Shown here: piece after piece, positions 19,233 to 31,500 of the stretch
Layout of the letters: every line of letters begins with the position of its first letter
How positions within the stretch are numbered: the first letter of the stretch is position 1
Origin: Owenia fusiformis
Lineage: Eukaryota > Annelida > Polychaeta > Sabellida > Oweniidae
Assembly: GCA_903813345.2 (NCBI GenBank)
Contig: CAIIXF020000010.1
Span: forward strand, 2,781,169-2,845,168
Reading direction: 5' to 3'
Length of the DNA: 64,000 nt
Position numbers and translations under genes: made by a program
The notes under the pieces: model-generated
What the model was told of the DNA's origin: nothing
Database searches by the model: none
Seen by the model: the letters and a program-made list of their open reading frames with translations, nothing else

Positions 19233-20113
19233 GGTATGAGGTTCCATATCCATCCGCCAAAAGGTATGACCCCTATATAGTCCATTTAAAAACTTGTGGT
19301 TTTGTTCTAAATAACGCCATAGTTGGCTTCTAGGGTACCTAGTATGCCACTATTTGGTATCAAAATAAAGAGGAGGAGTTCAACTTTCATTTGAATTACG
19401 AAAATAGCGATGTAGGTCAAAAATAGTTCCGACGTGAGCATGTTTACTACGCGTTTGCCCATCATATCAGAATTGAGGAAGTGGTAGCAAACGCGAGTCA
19501 CAATAAATGGACGCTGATATCTCAAAAAGTAACCTGACTCCCTATAATTTGATGAAGATCAATCGAACCCCTATATGAACAGGTACATTTTGATATATAA
19601 CACTATGGGGGGTAAGCGTTTTATAGTTGGTCACGAACGCCATATGTGCAAAGTATTGTTATGAATTTTCGAATTTGGTGTTGGATTACGGTACTCATAC
19701 CTTAACGACGTTGAACTAATGGCGTTCCTGATCAACTATAAAAAGCTTACCCCCCAGAGTGTTATATATCAAAATGTACCTGTTCATATAGGGGTTCGAT
19801 TGATCTACATCAAATTATAGGGAGTCAGGTTACTTTTTGAGATATCAGCGTCCATTTATTGCAACTCGCATTTGCTACCATTTCCTCAATTCTTAGATGA
19901 CGGGCAAACGCGTAGTAAACATGCTCACGTAGGAACTATTTTTGACCTACATCGCTATTTTTGTAATTCAAATGAAAGTTGAACTCCTCCTCTTTATTTT
20001 GATACCAAAAAGTGGCATACTAGGTACCCTAGAAGCCAACTATGGCGTTATTTAGAACAAAACCACAAGTTTTTAAATGGACTATTTGGCGGATGGATAT
20101 GGAACCTCATACC
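19233..20113. mobile_element. Foldback family A, near-complete palindromic MITE
   Basis: Arms of about 410 bp (19233-19645 and 19700-20113) are inverted copies around a spacer of about 60 bp. The termini read GGTATGAGGTTCCATATCC and its complement. Flanks are TTAA on the left and CTAA on the right, compatible with a TTAA (piggyBac-type) target with one change. Non-coding. The spacer (GTACTCATACC to CATATGTGC) recurs inverted at about 1099-1170. Confidence 0.7.
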
Positions 20114-20488
20114 CTAAGCTTTCATATTTTTCACATGGCGTAGAATAATGGAAATAACGTCACAACGCATGCGCGTAAATCGACATTTCATGGTCCAAAG
20201 ATTTCAATGGAGAGCAGTCTTAATCAAAATTTAATTTGTACATGGGACGTCTGGCTTTTCTGGCAAATTGGATCCAAAGATGGTTGCCATTTCGTCTCTA
20301 TATTAACCCTTATGTTTACAACTAAAATCACGAAAACCTTGAAGAAATGGCCGAAAACATCGAAAAAAAGTTAAAAGTAAAATGCTTGTAAAATCTTGAA
20401 AACCCAAAATCCCAGTTATTTTATTGCAGATTATGAAAGCTCTAATGCTCCTCTTTCCAACAGTAATACCCACTCTACATGGGACATC

Positions 20489-22224
20489 AGAGGCCTTATT
20501 CACAATGTGTCGCATCCTATGCGATTGCGACATCGCAATCGCCATCGCAAAAATTCTTATTCACAATCAAAGTGCGATTGCGACTTAGCAATTCAATCGC
20601 ATTACTAGCGTCATATAATTGCGACTACCCTCAACCAGCCGCAATACAGTCGCAATATTAAGGGTTGCTTTATGTTTTAATTAAACGCGTTTAGCGTTCT
20701 CCGAATTATCTGCTATTTTAATAAAACGTTTTTCGGTATACTAACCAACATACGATTTTAAAAAAATCGTCATTTCATGTGTTCTGACGAGATAATAAGG
20801 GTCTAAAGTCGTCTTAAATAATGGAAGAATATTTTCTATATTTCATCTAAAATTGCTATCAATGAATCGCAATGTTATAATTCCCGCCATTATCAGTCGT
20901 CTGAGACACCGTAAAACAAAATGGCGATGATAGCGGTGAACCGCAGACAGCATCTCCCTCGTAAGACCAAGATTATTTCGCGACAGAACACATCCATTGG
21001 ATATTTACGATGATCATGAGATGATCGAGAGGTATCGTCGTTTCATGAGGGAATGGACATGAACTTTAATTCCATTAATAGATAAAGAGATTGTTGTATG
21101 TTTTTTTTTCTTAGATTCAGCCCCACCCTGAATGAAATTTATATTTGCCCCGGGGATCGTGGTCCAATCGGTTACTCACAACAGACCATTATGTTCCCCA
21201 ATATTTTAACTTGTATTCCATGATTCCCAAATGATTGTAACGGACGTGTTAATTATAATTAAAACAAATATTTTTATTCCAAGCTTTACAGTTCTCTAAT
21301 TAATGCAATAAGTACATTTATCTTAATGGATCAAATGCTTTACCAATTGTATGTCTCTTCATAAATATTTCCTAATTGAACATCAATCATATCAAATTTT
21401 AAATTCTTAACTTTCAATTCTAGATTCTCAACTTCATAAACTTCTCAAACTCCTCAAACTCGCTTGGCCTGTGATAATTATATAAAATAATCTCGATGTG
21501 AGGTTTGTAAAGTGTGTTTTTACATTTTACAAACATATATGTTTCATGTCAAATGCAGATCCTTGTTGAATGATTTAATTCCTATAATATATCCGCGCTT
21601 GTTAAATAAAAGAACTTCTTATACAAATAATGAATAATAAATATTAATTGAAAATACTTCGTCCCTCATTTGCCTTATTCCAAAGCCGCGCAAATTACCC
21701 GTATCAAATTTGTTTCCCCTTTCTCCCTCTTTCCATGTTCCACGTTCCCAGTTCCGAGTTTGTTTCGAGTTCCCCGTTGGTTCCGCGCTTTCGATCCGAT
21801 CCCAGTTCTCCCCGAATCAAGTCTAAACTGCCATTTATATACCCGTAAGCGATGCTATTCTTAGCTAGGGGCCGCGTGACGTAATTTACGTATGAAAGTA
21901 GAATTGATACAAGAATGAATCATAATCGGAAATGATTCCATTTATGGTATTGACGGGAAATGCCTTCTAAGGAAGGTGAGTAATAGTTCTTCTATATGTG
22001 AGATCGGCGGTAATTTTTGAATCAAAGAAATTGTACAATGTTTGAATTTTGAGTTACAACATTTACAAAGCTGCTAATTAACACATTGCTATCCTAATGC
22101 GATTGCTATTGCTACGCGATTGCGATATCACGTCATTGTGAATACCGCGCCAAAATTGCGATGTCGCAATCGCATAGCAATAGCAATCGCATTCAAATTG
22201 CGATGCTTTGTGAATAAGGCCTCT
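20489..22224. mobile_element. AGAGGCCTTATTCACAA TIR element nested in the 3-kb element
   Basis: A 17-bp identical terminal inverted repeat AGAGGCCTTATTCACAA is followed at both ends by subterminal clusters of GCGATTGCGACATCGCAATC-type dyads. The flanks match the related sequence at 20250-20265 (CATGGGAC, TCTGGC), showing where it inserted. No clear target duplication and no transposase. The Pro/Ser/Arg-rich short ORFs at 21648-21864 are not credible genes. Confidence 0.6.
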
Positions 22225-22639
22225 GGCTTATTAAACAAACTGGGTCCAAAAATGGCTGCCATTTCGTCTCTTAATTGACCCATGTTCCAGAAAGGGCTCC
22301 GTAACCATGGCAACCATTGTGACGTCATAATAAACAATACATATGAACTCTTCAACATGTCCCATATACAAATCAAATGGTTATTAACTGGTTTTGGATT
22401 ATCTTCTTGGCATATCATAAGCTTGAAATATGTCTTTTTTCACTGATTTTGGTGCATTTTCTAGGTTGTAAAAAGACAACAAACATGGGTTGCTTAGCAA
22501 CGGTGTCACACACTAACCAATCATCTGTGAGAAAAATGAATAACATATTTTGGCTTCCCAATGGTCATACTTTCATATAAGAATAAAAATTTTGAAATAT
22601 AAAATTTGACATGTGCCACCCTCCAATGGTGTCCTGCCC

Positions 22640-23030
22640 CCTTTTTACAAATAGCGCCTCTAATAACTTTTTAGCAAATCATCTATTTTCTTAGGATTCA
22701 ACGGATCCTTGTTAGACCCAACGAAGTGTTCATTTTGATATACAGTATAAAACAGCAAAATCCATCCACAGATCTTTCGGCCTTTTAATGATTTAATTTT
22801 CGGGATATTTTGCTAAAATCCCCCATTGGGCGCCATTATAAACTTTGGAAAAACCCAAATCCTCATCATTTCATATCATTCGTTAAGTGATCTAAACAAC
22901 TCCAATCGCTTAGGATTCAACGGATTCTAAGAGATCAAAGCTAATACAATATGTTGACCACCGTTTCAATATTTGCCGCATAATCTTTCGGCCTTTTAGG
23001 TAATAAATTTGTCAATATTTTGATTTTCGA
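22640..23030 (+). repeat. Diverged direct duplication of about 215 bp
   Basis: CTTAGGATTCAACGGAT and ATCTTTCGGCCTTTTA occur in order at about 22692 and 22772 and again at about 22908 and 22985. Two diverged tandem copies, non-coding. Confidence 0.55.
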
Positions 23031-23106
23031 CCATTAATGACGTACTTGGATCCGAGATTCATTGTCCCGGGATTCATGACGCTATTTCCATCATTCTACG
23101 CCACAT

Positions 23107-24024
23107 TGCATCCATTCTCAATAACTAGGCACATTTGATGTCTCAAGGTTCAGTCTTAGTATTAACATTACTGACATCAATTTTTGATGTGTTTACAATT
23201 AATTTATATGACCCTCTACCTAGCACGTATGTAATACATGATTTTTAAGTTACGCATATTTTATTATATGGACTAGAACAGGCCAATTCATAATTTACGT
23301 GACTGTCGCTATATCAAAAATCAGGATTGTATGTTGTCATTAAAGCATTTTTTATACGTAACATTCCATATATAGTGTTTTCTTATATACAAGATGATCC
23401 TAGCTTCTAGTCAAATGATAGAAACGATCATTTTGACATTTTCACCTTACCAAAAATATTCCTTTGCAAATGTCGCCAGTCTTTTTCATGTTTACCCCCT
23501 TGTGCTATAAATCATATAAAGATGGTGAAAAAATAATGTATTCAATGTGCTATATACTTTTCTGGATTCACATGTAAATACTTGTTATAAAGTCGTACAA
23601 GTTACTGTTGGAAACGTGAAGATTTGGGCATTAGAAAATTATAATCACAGTTTTTCATGAAGTTATAGATAAGAAAATCATTTACGTGATCACGATTTCC
23701 ACGGTCAATACGTAACTGAGCATATTCATGTTATATCAACTAATTGTACGGTAGGGCTGTACCTGATTGATCACTATGTTCAACCAATTTAACTTTGTTT
23801 GAATACAACAGAGCAGCGAGAGTGTCGTTTGCATCATTTACTATACCATCATTTTCGATACCTTGTGGTACGAAAATAACCATTACCATACTCCTAGCTC
23901 TGAATAAAGTTCATAACGAGGGACATTTAAGCTCACATATTGGTTTGAATCTGAATCAAGAAAGTCTACCACTTTTTTGGAGTAAAACCACGCAATCTAA
24001 GGTATGTATTACACCCTATATAGT
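23107..24024. other. Intergenic, no gene seen
   Basis: AT-rich. The ORF at 23795-24043 has no recognisable features and runs into the next MITE. Confidence 0.5.
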
Positions 24025-24032
24025 ATATCTCA

Positions 24033-24551
24033 CCCCGGATTAGCCTGACTACGGTAAAGTCAGATACCGTTGTCACAAATGGGGGACATAACCGTCGCTT
24101 CAATTAGATTTTCATGAACTGTATGTTTAATAGAGCATCTAGACTAAATTCCTTTGGAACAACAATCATTCAAAGTGACTTAATACTCCTTGTACAGTTA
24201 ATAATGTTCTACCATCGAAATAAAGTCTTTAATTTAACCGATCAAAATGAGATACGGGACAACGGACACTGTAATTACCATATGCCGTTGTCATTCTAAA
24301 TTACTCAAATTCAGATTCCGTTGTCATTGACGAAATCGAAGAGGCTATTTTGTGGCGATTCACGACCCAATTTGGTCGAAAATGGGATTTCATATGATAC
24401 ATTAGCACAAGAGCTTAATGCATGCACAGGATTAGCGATGATAAAATCCCATGAAATGAGGACCAAGTGATTAAACAGTTGAAGCGACGGTTATGTCCGC
24501 CATTTGTGACAACGGTATCTGACTTTACCGTAGTCAGGCTATTCCGGTGTG
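24033..24551. mobile_element. hAT-type MITE (GCCTGAC family), copy 1
   Basis: Terminal inverted repeats of about 65 bp (GGATTAGCCTGACTACGGTA and its near-complement) are flanked by an exact 8-bp duplication ATATCTCA at 24025-24032 and 24552-24559. 519 bp, non-coding. A second copy in the opposite orientation lies at 46494-47113. Confidence 0.8.
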
Positions 24552-24559
24552 ATATCTCA

Positions 24560-26979
24560 TGATAAACGAATATATGTTGTTAATTTAATGTTAACTATTG
24601 CATAAACACTGTTAGAATAAATGTGAAAATGAACATAAAAACACGTTCCTATCATTGATTTTGTATTGAAGCTCTGGCCCTGTGTTTCTATGCGATAACT
24701 TACGTTACCGATGGTAACGTAGTTGATGAACCCTGCTGCACACATTTGTTTGCCGTCAAAACTTTACAGGTTTATTTATTTATCAACCTGTACACTTTGT
24801 AGTTGGGAAAGACTCGTGCAGAAATTCAAAAAGACTATCATGAGAGGAAAAAACAATATAGGTGGATCATACATGGCCAAATAACGTGTTCAATAAATAT
24901 ATTGTCCCAATAGCTGAAAAGATAAAGAGGTCGTTTTAAAGAATAAATAAATAACAGCTAGAAAAAAACAGAAGAAAAATCAGAGAAGATACTATTGGCT
25001 GCTAATGACCCCAGTGATGCCGAAATAATCATTGTGACACAAGTGGCTATGACAGTGTTTCATGATCAAGTGACACATTAAACATGAATTTTGCAAGAGG
25101 ACAACAAAAACAGGACTGGGTACCCGACGGTTGTCACAGGCAAAGGGATATAGCTTGGTCAAAGCAAATAAAATAGTGTCAAAGCCGTACTGCACACAGA
25201 TTTATGAATATACAAGAAGATACAACAACACAATCCAAGAGTGTTAATGACAGAGACATGCATCAGTGAAGATATAGGGGTACACGTTGGCGAATATGTC
25301 ACTGCAGTTTATGACAACCGCTGATTTAAATATGTTTCGTAAGTTAAAAAGGCGCTATGTGTAGATAATAATGATAAGGAAATTATTTTATGGAGAAGCA
25401 AAATGTGCCTTCTTCCTCTAAAAAGTGACATTCGTTCTCTGAAAATCTCCAATATTTTATCTGAAATGGAGAAGCCAACCCCAAGAGGGAAATCTAAAAG
25501 AAGGCTATTCAAACTGAGTCCTGAGATGCAAACTTGGTTCAGGATCTATATGACAAAGTAAAGGACATGGAAGAATAAGTTAAGTTTTTAGTAGTAATGT
25601 ATCGTATGCTATCAGGAGACACTTAGCGTTGCTTCTTCTCGACGATACTTACATATTTTATACTAAATAGTAAACATAAACACAAAAATTATGCTTCGAA
25701 ATCCACTATACTCAAGAAAGATAGGGGTATAAAACATGTACTGATGGGCCATCATTCTTATCATTCTTATCGATTATGATCCAAGTCAAGTGCTGTATCC
25801 TCATGTTGCTATGGCAACCAAATTACTGGCTATTATTAGTTATATCTGGTGACTTTCCTCATATAAAGAGACAAATGTATTTTCAACATATGGTGAAAAT
25901 TTGAGATAAAACAAGCAAAATTTGACAAAATGAGAGCCTTAGTGTCATTACTTATTGAACAGCCTATATATAAATCTCAATTAAATCATGCCTGCTGTGT
26001 CAAACACCAAAACGTAGCTATAATCTTATTCTTCATACTACCATCATCAAAAAAGAAAGATAAATGTAACATAGATAGACTGATTTTCTTCAAAATTGAA
26101 ATGACGTGTAACACTTAGGATTTGTTCGTGAGAGGGAATACTAAGTTCATCTGTGATTTCCGTCTTCAATGTGAGTCTGTTTCAATTATATATCTTCAAC
26201 ATTTCTGATATATGATTCATTATCAAGGCAAAACATATCCTTATTTTTAGGTGCTAAAGTAAACATGAGAATATTGCTTTGACTGAAAATACAGGTCTCT
26301 TGATATGACACCCCGCTATAACGTTAATGACAGAGACTTGCATTTTTTAAATAATATCATATGCGCTTCGACATGTAAATTTTTCATGAAGGGGTTTGAG
26401 ATTGATGAAGATATTTTCGGTTTAGCTACATGACATATATTCAAACAATAAAACATCAAAAGTAAAGCCATTTAAACCAACTTTAATTTTGGTCCATTTC
26501 ACTCATGGAAATGAGCCTAGGCTATTTCAGTATGCCATAGTATTTTAGTAGACGTTTTCATTTGTGCATAGATGACGTAAAAGACTGAGCAATACAACAT
26601 GAATTTCAAAAATACGATTGCGATCTACCATATGCCTGAAATATTAATTTGACAGTTGATTTGTTGATTGACGTTGAATGTGATACAAATCCATATACAA
26701 GGTGACCCGCCTAAAACCGTATAATACAAAACAACCCAATAAGGTTCGTATTAAAGATTTACTTCCCTGTTATCTCGAAATCTGCTTTGAACTATGCGAA
26801 ATTCCTCCAAGAGAATATTCTAGAAAGTGTTCAGTTTACTACATAATTTGAGAAATTATTGGCAAACATGAAACCTTTTTAAAACAGCATTTATAATATT
26901 TAAAGACGTTGGTTATCAATGATTCCCAGCCCTCTGAAGTTTGAAAAATAATACCTGGGTGTTAATCCATACATAATCC
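24560..26979. other. Intergenic with one decayed ORF remnant
   Basis: Only the ORF remnant at 25271-25561 is supportable. The remainder is AT-rich with no recognisable gene or repeat. Confidence 0.45.
25271..25561 (+). pseudogene. Decayed ORF, possibly a transposon protein C-terminus
   Basis: One frame reads 97 codons with two early in-frame stops (TGA and TAA) and then about 70 clean codons. Recognisable stretches are VGEYVTAVYDN, a short basic/acidic middle, ILSEMEKPTPRGKSKRR and LFKLSPEM. The order (small folded segment, Pro-rich turn, R-rich run, FKLS) is like the end of ORFs found in repeats of marine invertebrates, but I cannot name the family. Stops indicate a dead copy. Chance is possible. 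Confidence 0.3.
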
Positions 26980-27892
26980 CACGGGCTACTAGAGTTTCCA
27001 CGTATATGGAGTATGACCGGTTCTTAGGCTACGAATATGACCTGTTTTGGAAAGTCATGAGAGGGACAGCTGCTTAAAATGGAAAATAAAGGTTAACTTC
27101 TATATTATCCTTTTTGAAATTGTGTTTGTTGAATATAGTTTATGCTGTAATAGTAATGTAACAAAAAAATGTTAAACATGAGCTATTTTTATTTTAGCAA
27201 TGTAACTGTTCATAATGGAATATCAATCAGAAAGTACAGATTTCTCGCCTTAGAGCCAAATCATCCATATCACAGTAGAAAAAAACAAATCCCAAACCTT
27301 TTTATGGCTAACCTGAACAAGATCTCCAAATCTCAGTTTATATGATCCCCCGTAGAGTGAGCAAGAGAAGGATTTATCTTTTCCCAGAGGATACGCTTGT
27401 GAAATGTCATGGAAACGAGTGTAACACGGCCCACTGACATTTCACAACCGTATTCTCCAATAATGGGGCACCAGTGACATTCGTATTCTCAAAAATTCAA
27501 AGATGTATCATATTTGGACAGAGCAGGCTAAATTATTTAAAATATTCATGACTAATTCGTAGATCTAGCTATATATTATACATAAGATGTGTCATCCTCT
27601 TCGGAGTTGCGTTGTGTTACACAAAAACTGATCAAAGATGCTGGAAACTAGGATTTTACGGCTTCAATCTAATATTAATACGTTTTCTCTTGATTAATGC
27701 CCCTTGTGATATGCCTGGCATTATAAGTATACCAAGTATCATTCATTGACCAAGTAGGATAAAAAAAACGTTCGAAAGTGTTCATAAAAAGCAAGTACTC
27801 ACCTCGTCTGTTTATAGGAACAGAAATACGGTCACACTCGTGAGCTTAGAACCGGTCATACTCAATATACGCGGATACTCTAGTAACCCGTG
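26980..27892. mobile_element. TIR element with 6-bp TSD TAATCC
   Basis: Termini CACGGGCTACTAGAGTTTCC and the inverted GTAACCCGTG continue for about 50 bp (including GAGTATGACCGGTTCT). They are flanked by TAATCC at 26974-26979 and 27893-27898. 913 bp without a coding region, hence non-autonomous. Confidence 0.7.
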
Positions 27893-27898
27893 TAATCC

Positions 27899-28454
27899 TG
27901 GAAAATGAGAAATATTTTTGGGGATTATATGGTGCTATTTTATAGTCAATAAAATGTTTTAAAGTGTGGTGTTTTCTAGATGAAAATGAAATGAATGAAA
28001 AAACTCTCCCGATTCATTTTACAAACAACTCGTGATCCTTTATATTTTTAGGACAGAAATGGGCACATATATTGATTTGTCACAGCCTGGCAAGAAGATA
28101 ATGAAAAATATATCTAGTATCACATTGTCATTCACAGATTGTGGTATCTTAACATGAAAATTAAGTTGATTAAAAATCATTACACTTCTAGGGGATTCTG
28201 TTGTTTTGGATCATCCTGTAAATGACTTTAGAAATGTTAAAAACTGATTTAACTCGGTTTAATCAATTATAACCTAGCATTGGGTATTATTATTATTGCG
28301 AAATCATGCGTGTAATAAATGGAGCACAACTGGAAGGAAATGACGAACTATACTTTCGTTTCTGTATAGTCTGTAGAAGTAGACTCGTCGTAAAAATAAG
28401 CATTAAGAGTCCGGACGCCAGGCTGGAGTCAGTGATAGTAAGAGTCTACGGAAT
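27899..28454. other. Upstream region and 5' UTR of the secreted-protein gene
   Basis: AT-rich upstream region of the gene starting at 28455. The bases just before the ATG (about 28408-28454) are more GC-rich and have no upstream ATG close by. No TATA box is convincing. The transcription start is not determined. Confidence 0.35.
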
Positions 28455-28530
28455 ATGAAGCTGAACACACAGTGGTTTTACGGACTGAGTGCTGTTGTGG
28501 TCTTAGTCCTTGTAAAGGATGCCCATGCAG
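28455..28530 (+). CDS. Exon 1: signal peptide
   Basis: Encodes 25 residues plus one base: a Lys near the start, then a hydrophobic core (YGLSAVVVLVLV) and KDAHA, a good signal-peptidase site. Donor CAG|GTACCG. It begins at the ATG at 28455; no earlier in-frame ATG is nearby. It directs the protein to the secretory pathway. Confidence 0.8.
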
Positions 28531-31500
28531 GTACCGTTTTAATTTAAATCACTTTTTTATTTAGGGAGAATAAGCCACACGTTTTTAAGAGAGCATAAAC
28601 GTGTAACAATAAACCTCAGGAATTATTGTCCCCATTCCGAATGGTTATGCCAGGGACTCCGAGCAAGTAAATTAAAGAAGAGGAGAACAAATTCCTAGTG
28701 GACTACAAATTATACACGTTCGCGTACAAGTTCCCTTAAAAACGTATAGCTTAACCTCCCTATTATGTCATCACAAGTACGTGGCAACATATTGTTTTTT
28801 CTTGTTTATTGTTTTTTTCGACCGGTGTCAACAAATTGATGGCGTTTGTAATTAGCCATGGCAGTTCCATGAAAAATGGCCATGTCAAAATCTAAAATAT
28901 CTCGAAAAACGTGTCACGATTCTAAAATAATTATTGAATATATTATTTTATCAAGAGAAAAAATCAGTAAAAACATAGCCTATTTAGATTTTCGTCCCAT
29001 TGACAATATAGTGTTTATTCATGGGTTCAGTTATTGCAATGTATGTGTAATTTTAAGTTAGGAAATTGCCCAACGTATTATGATTTGGACTAGCTTCCAG
29101 GAAATTATAAGAAAGACAAGTATCATATACATGTACGAGGTATAAATATTTTTTTCAAATTAAATTGTTACCATTGCATTGACGATGTATAATTTTTCCA
29201 GATCACCAGATCAAAAACAATTTTTTAGGTTAATGTCTTATATGATCAAACGATTTCTGCTAAAGAAGGCATTTTCAATACGAGCGCTTATTTCAAAATG
29301 ACATCATTTTCAAAAAAAAATCTTTGATAAACTCACGGGCTTTTCAAGTTGAAAGCCCATGATAAACTCAAAGGAGTGGTATCGATATGGAGAACTTTTT
29401 GAACACAAGTTTCTCTTAAACCAGTCATAAAAAATCTAAAAGGATTTTGACACATAGATAATCCCTTAAAAGGAATAAATGATTCCTTTTAGATAAAGTG
29501 GAAAACAATATTTCCCATGTTATTTTCCCATAGGAAAAATCATTGCTTTCAGCTCAGTTTGGTCACCCATAATGGGTATCTTTAAAACCCCTGAAGGAAT
29601 CACTTATTCCTTTAAAGTGGTGAACTATGTGTCAAAATGCAACATATTGATGCAAGAAAAATTGAAAAAGCAGGGGTGGAAGGGGTCGAAAATTAGGAAA
29701 ACATTTCAGAAAAAACATGTGGGTGGGTTGTTTGCATCTACCCTGTCTCAAAGTCGAAATTATTTTATCATCTCTAGAAGTGATTTTCCTGGAGGTAATG
29801 CATTGGCCTAACATATGCAATTGTTTAAATCCTCAGAAAATGACCAAAAACCCAAAATATGACTGTCCGAAATCTGTTGCGCTAATTTCCCTCCTCCTTT
29901 AACACATCGTCAATTTAATGGTCATCTTATGAATGGTAACAATATAATTTGAAATATATATATACACTTTCATCTATATTGTTTAAAAAACACATCGAAC
30001 ACTTGTTTTGTTCTTGGTATCATGTTTCCAGAGTGAAATGAAACATCTTTCCGAACCGAATTGGAACAAAACGACATAAACACAACATGTTTAGGTCTCT
30101 CAATATTGTAATTGTACAAAGGAAATTTTGGTTGATTTTAAAAAAGTATCTTGTTAATGACTTAAAGGTTTATCTTGATTTTTATCTATTTTGGGGGGAT
30201 TTTAAATTTTGAATACTTTTTTAAAATCAACCAAAAATTCCTTAGTATAATTATAATATTGAGAGGTCTAAAAACATGTTGTTCATGCTATTTTGTTCCA
30301 ACAAGGTTTGGAAAGACATTTTATTTCATTCTCAAGAATTGGTAGAAAGGAGCAAAAACAATTGCACTAAAAAAAAAAAATGTTAACAAAAACAGTTATA
30401 TAAAATTTTTCTAAATAATTTTCGGATTAAATTGTTGTCAGTCAATCAATATTACATAAAATATCATGTTTTTTACAGAATGTTTTCAATGATTTGTTTA
30501 AGTGAAAAACATTGTTGAATTCAGTTCTCCATATCGATACCAATCCTTCATACCAGTTGACGGATTTAGTTCAAATTTTATATGCTGAAGCTTTAGAGAA
30601 AAGGGAAAATGATTGTCATTTTTCATGAAAAAATGTAAATTCTAATAACTTGAATACCAATCATAGCATTTGGTTCGAATTTTTGGGCTAATTAATAGCT
30701 TTAGCAAAGGACTGTTGATTTTAAAAGTAGGCATTTCCAATATGACCACTTAGTTCAAATGGCCGCCATTTTTTGTTAAAAAATCTAATTCTAATCTTTG
30801 ATAACTCAAATACCAGTAAGTTTACGGCTATTTGGTTCAAAATTTATATTATGCTGATACCATATTGACATAGAAATCTGTTTAAGAATAACATTTCTAT
30901 AGGCCTAACTCAAATACCAATGCCTTATTGACATAGAACTCAGTCAAAATGAAATGCTTAATTCAAAATGGCCGCCATATTTTGGGAAAATTATTATTTT
31001 ACTGATAACGCAAATACATGTACCAATGTGTAACCAGATTTGGTCCAAGTTGTATAACTAATATACTGCCTTAATAGTCCCCGATCTGATTTCCAAAAGG
31101 GCTCTAGAAAAGGGGTTTTGTTGTCCGGTACTTTCCCACATAAAATGATTGTATCGTTTGAAAGAACAGACTTCCCTCTTAAAGAAAACACCTCTTCTAT
31201 TGATGTAAACAGGGGCAAAAGGCACCAAAACGGGGTAAGACAAGGTGGCATTCTGAAGTCTCACTTTCTTGTCATCACGATTCCAGGTAAACCATTAGAC
31301 GGATTTACTTCAAATTTTCACACATGTTACATGGTAAGAAGTTCTAGAGCTGATTAACTTTGCGGCGGCCATCTTGCATTCTGGCGGCCATCTTGGAATT
31401 TTTTTCAGATAAATATTGTCATCGCGATTCCACAAAAACCACATAACAGATGTACTTCAAATGTTCACACATGTAACATGGCAAAAGTTCTAGACCTCAT

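Larger units (their letters stand above)
20137..23102. mobile_element. TIR element, 3 kb, with 4-bp TSD ACAT
   Basis: Inverted termini of about 30 bp (GGCGTAGAATAATGGAAATA on the left, its imperfect complement at the right) flanked by ACAT at 20133-20136 and 23103-23106. No transposase ORF is present. The interior carries another TIR element (20489-22224) and a direct duplication at 22640-23030, so it is a non-autonomous or decayed DNA element. Confidence 0.6.
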
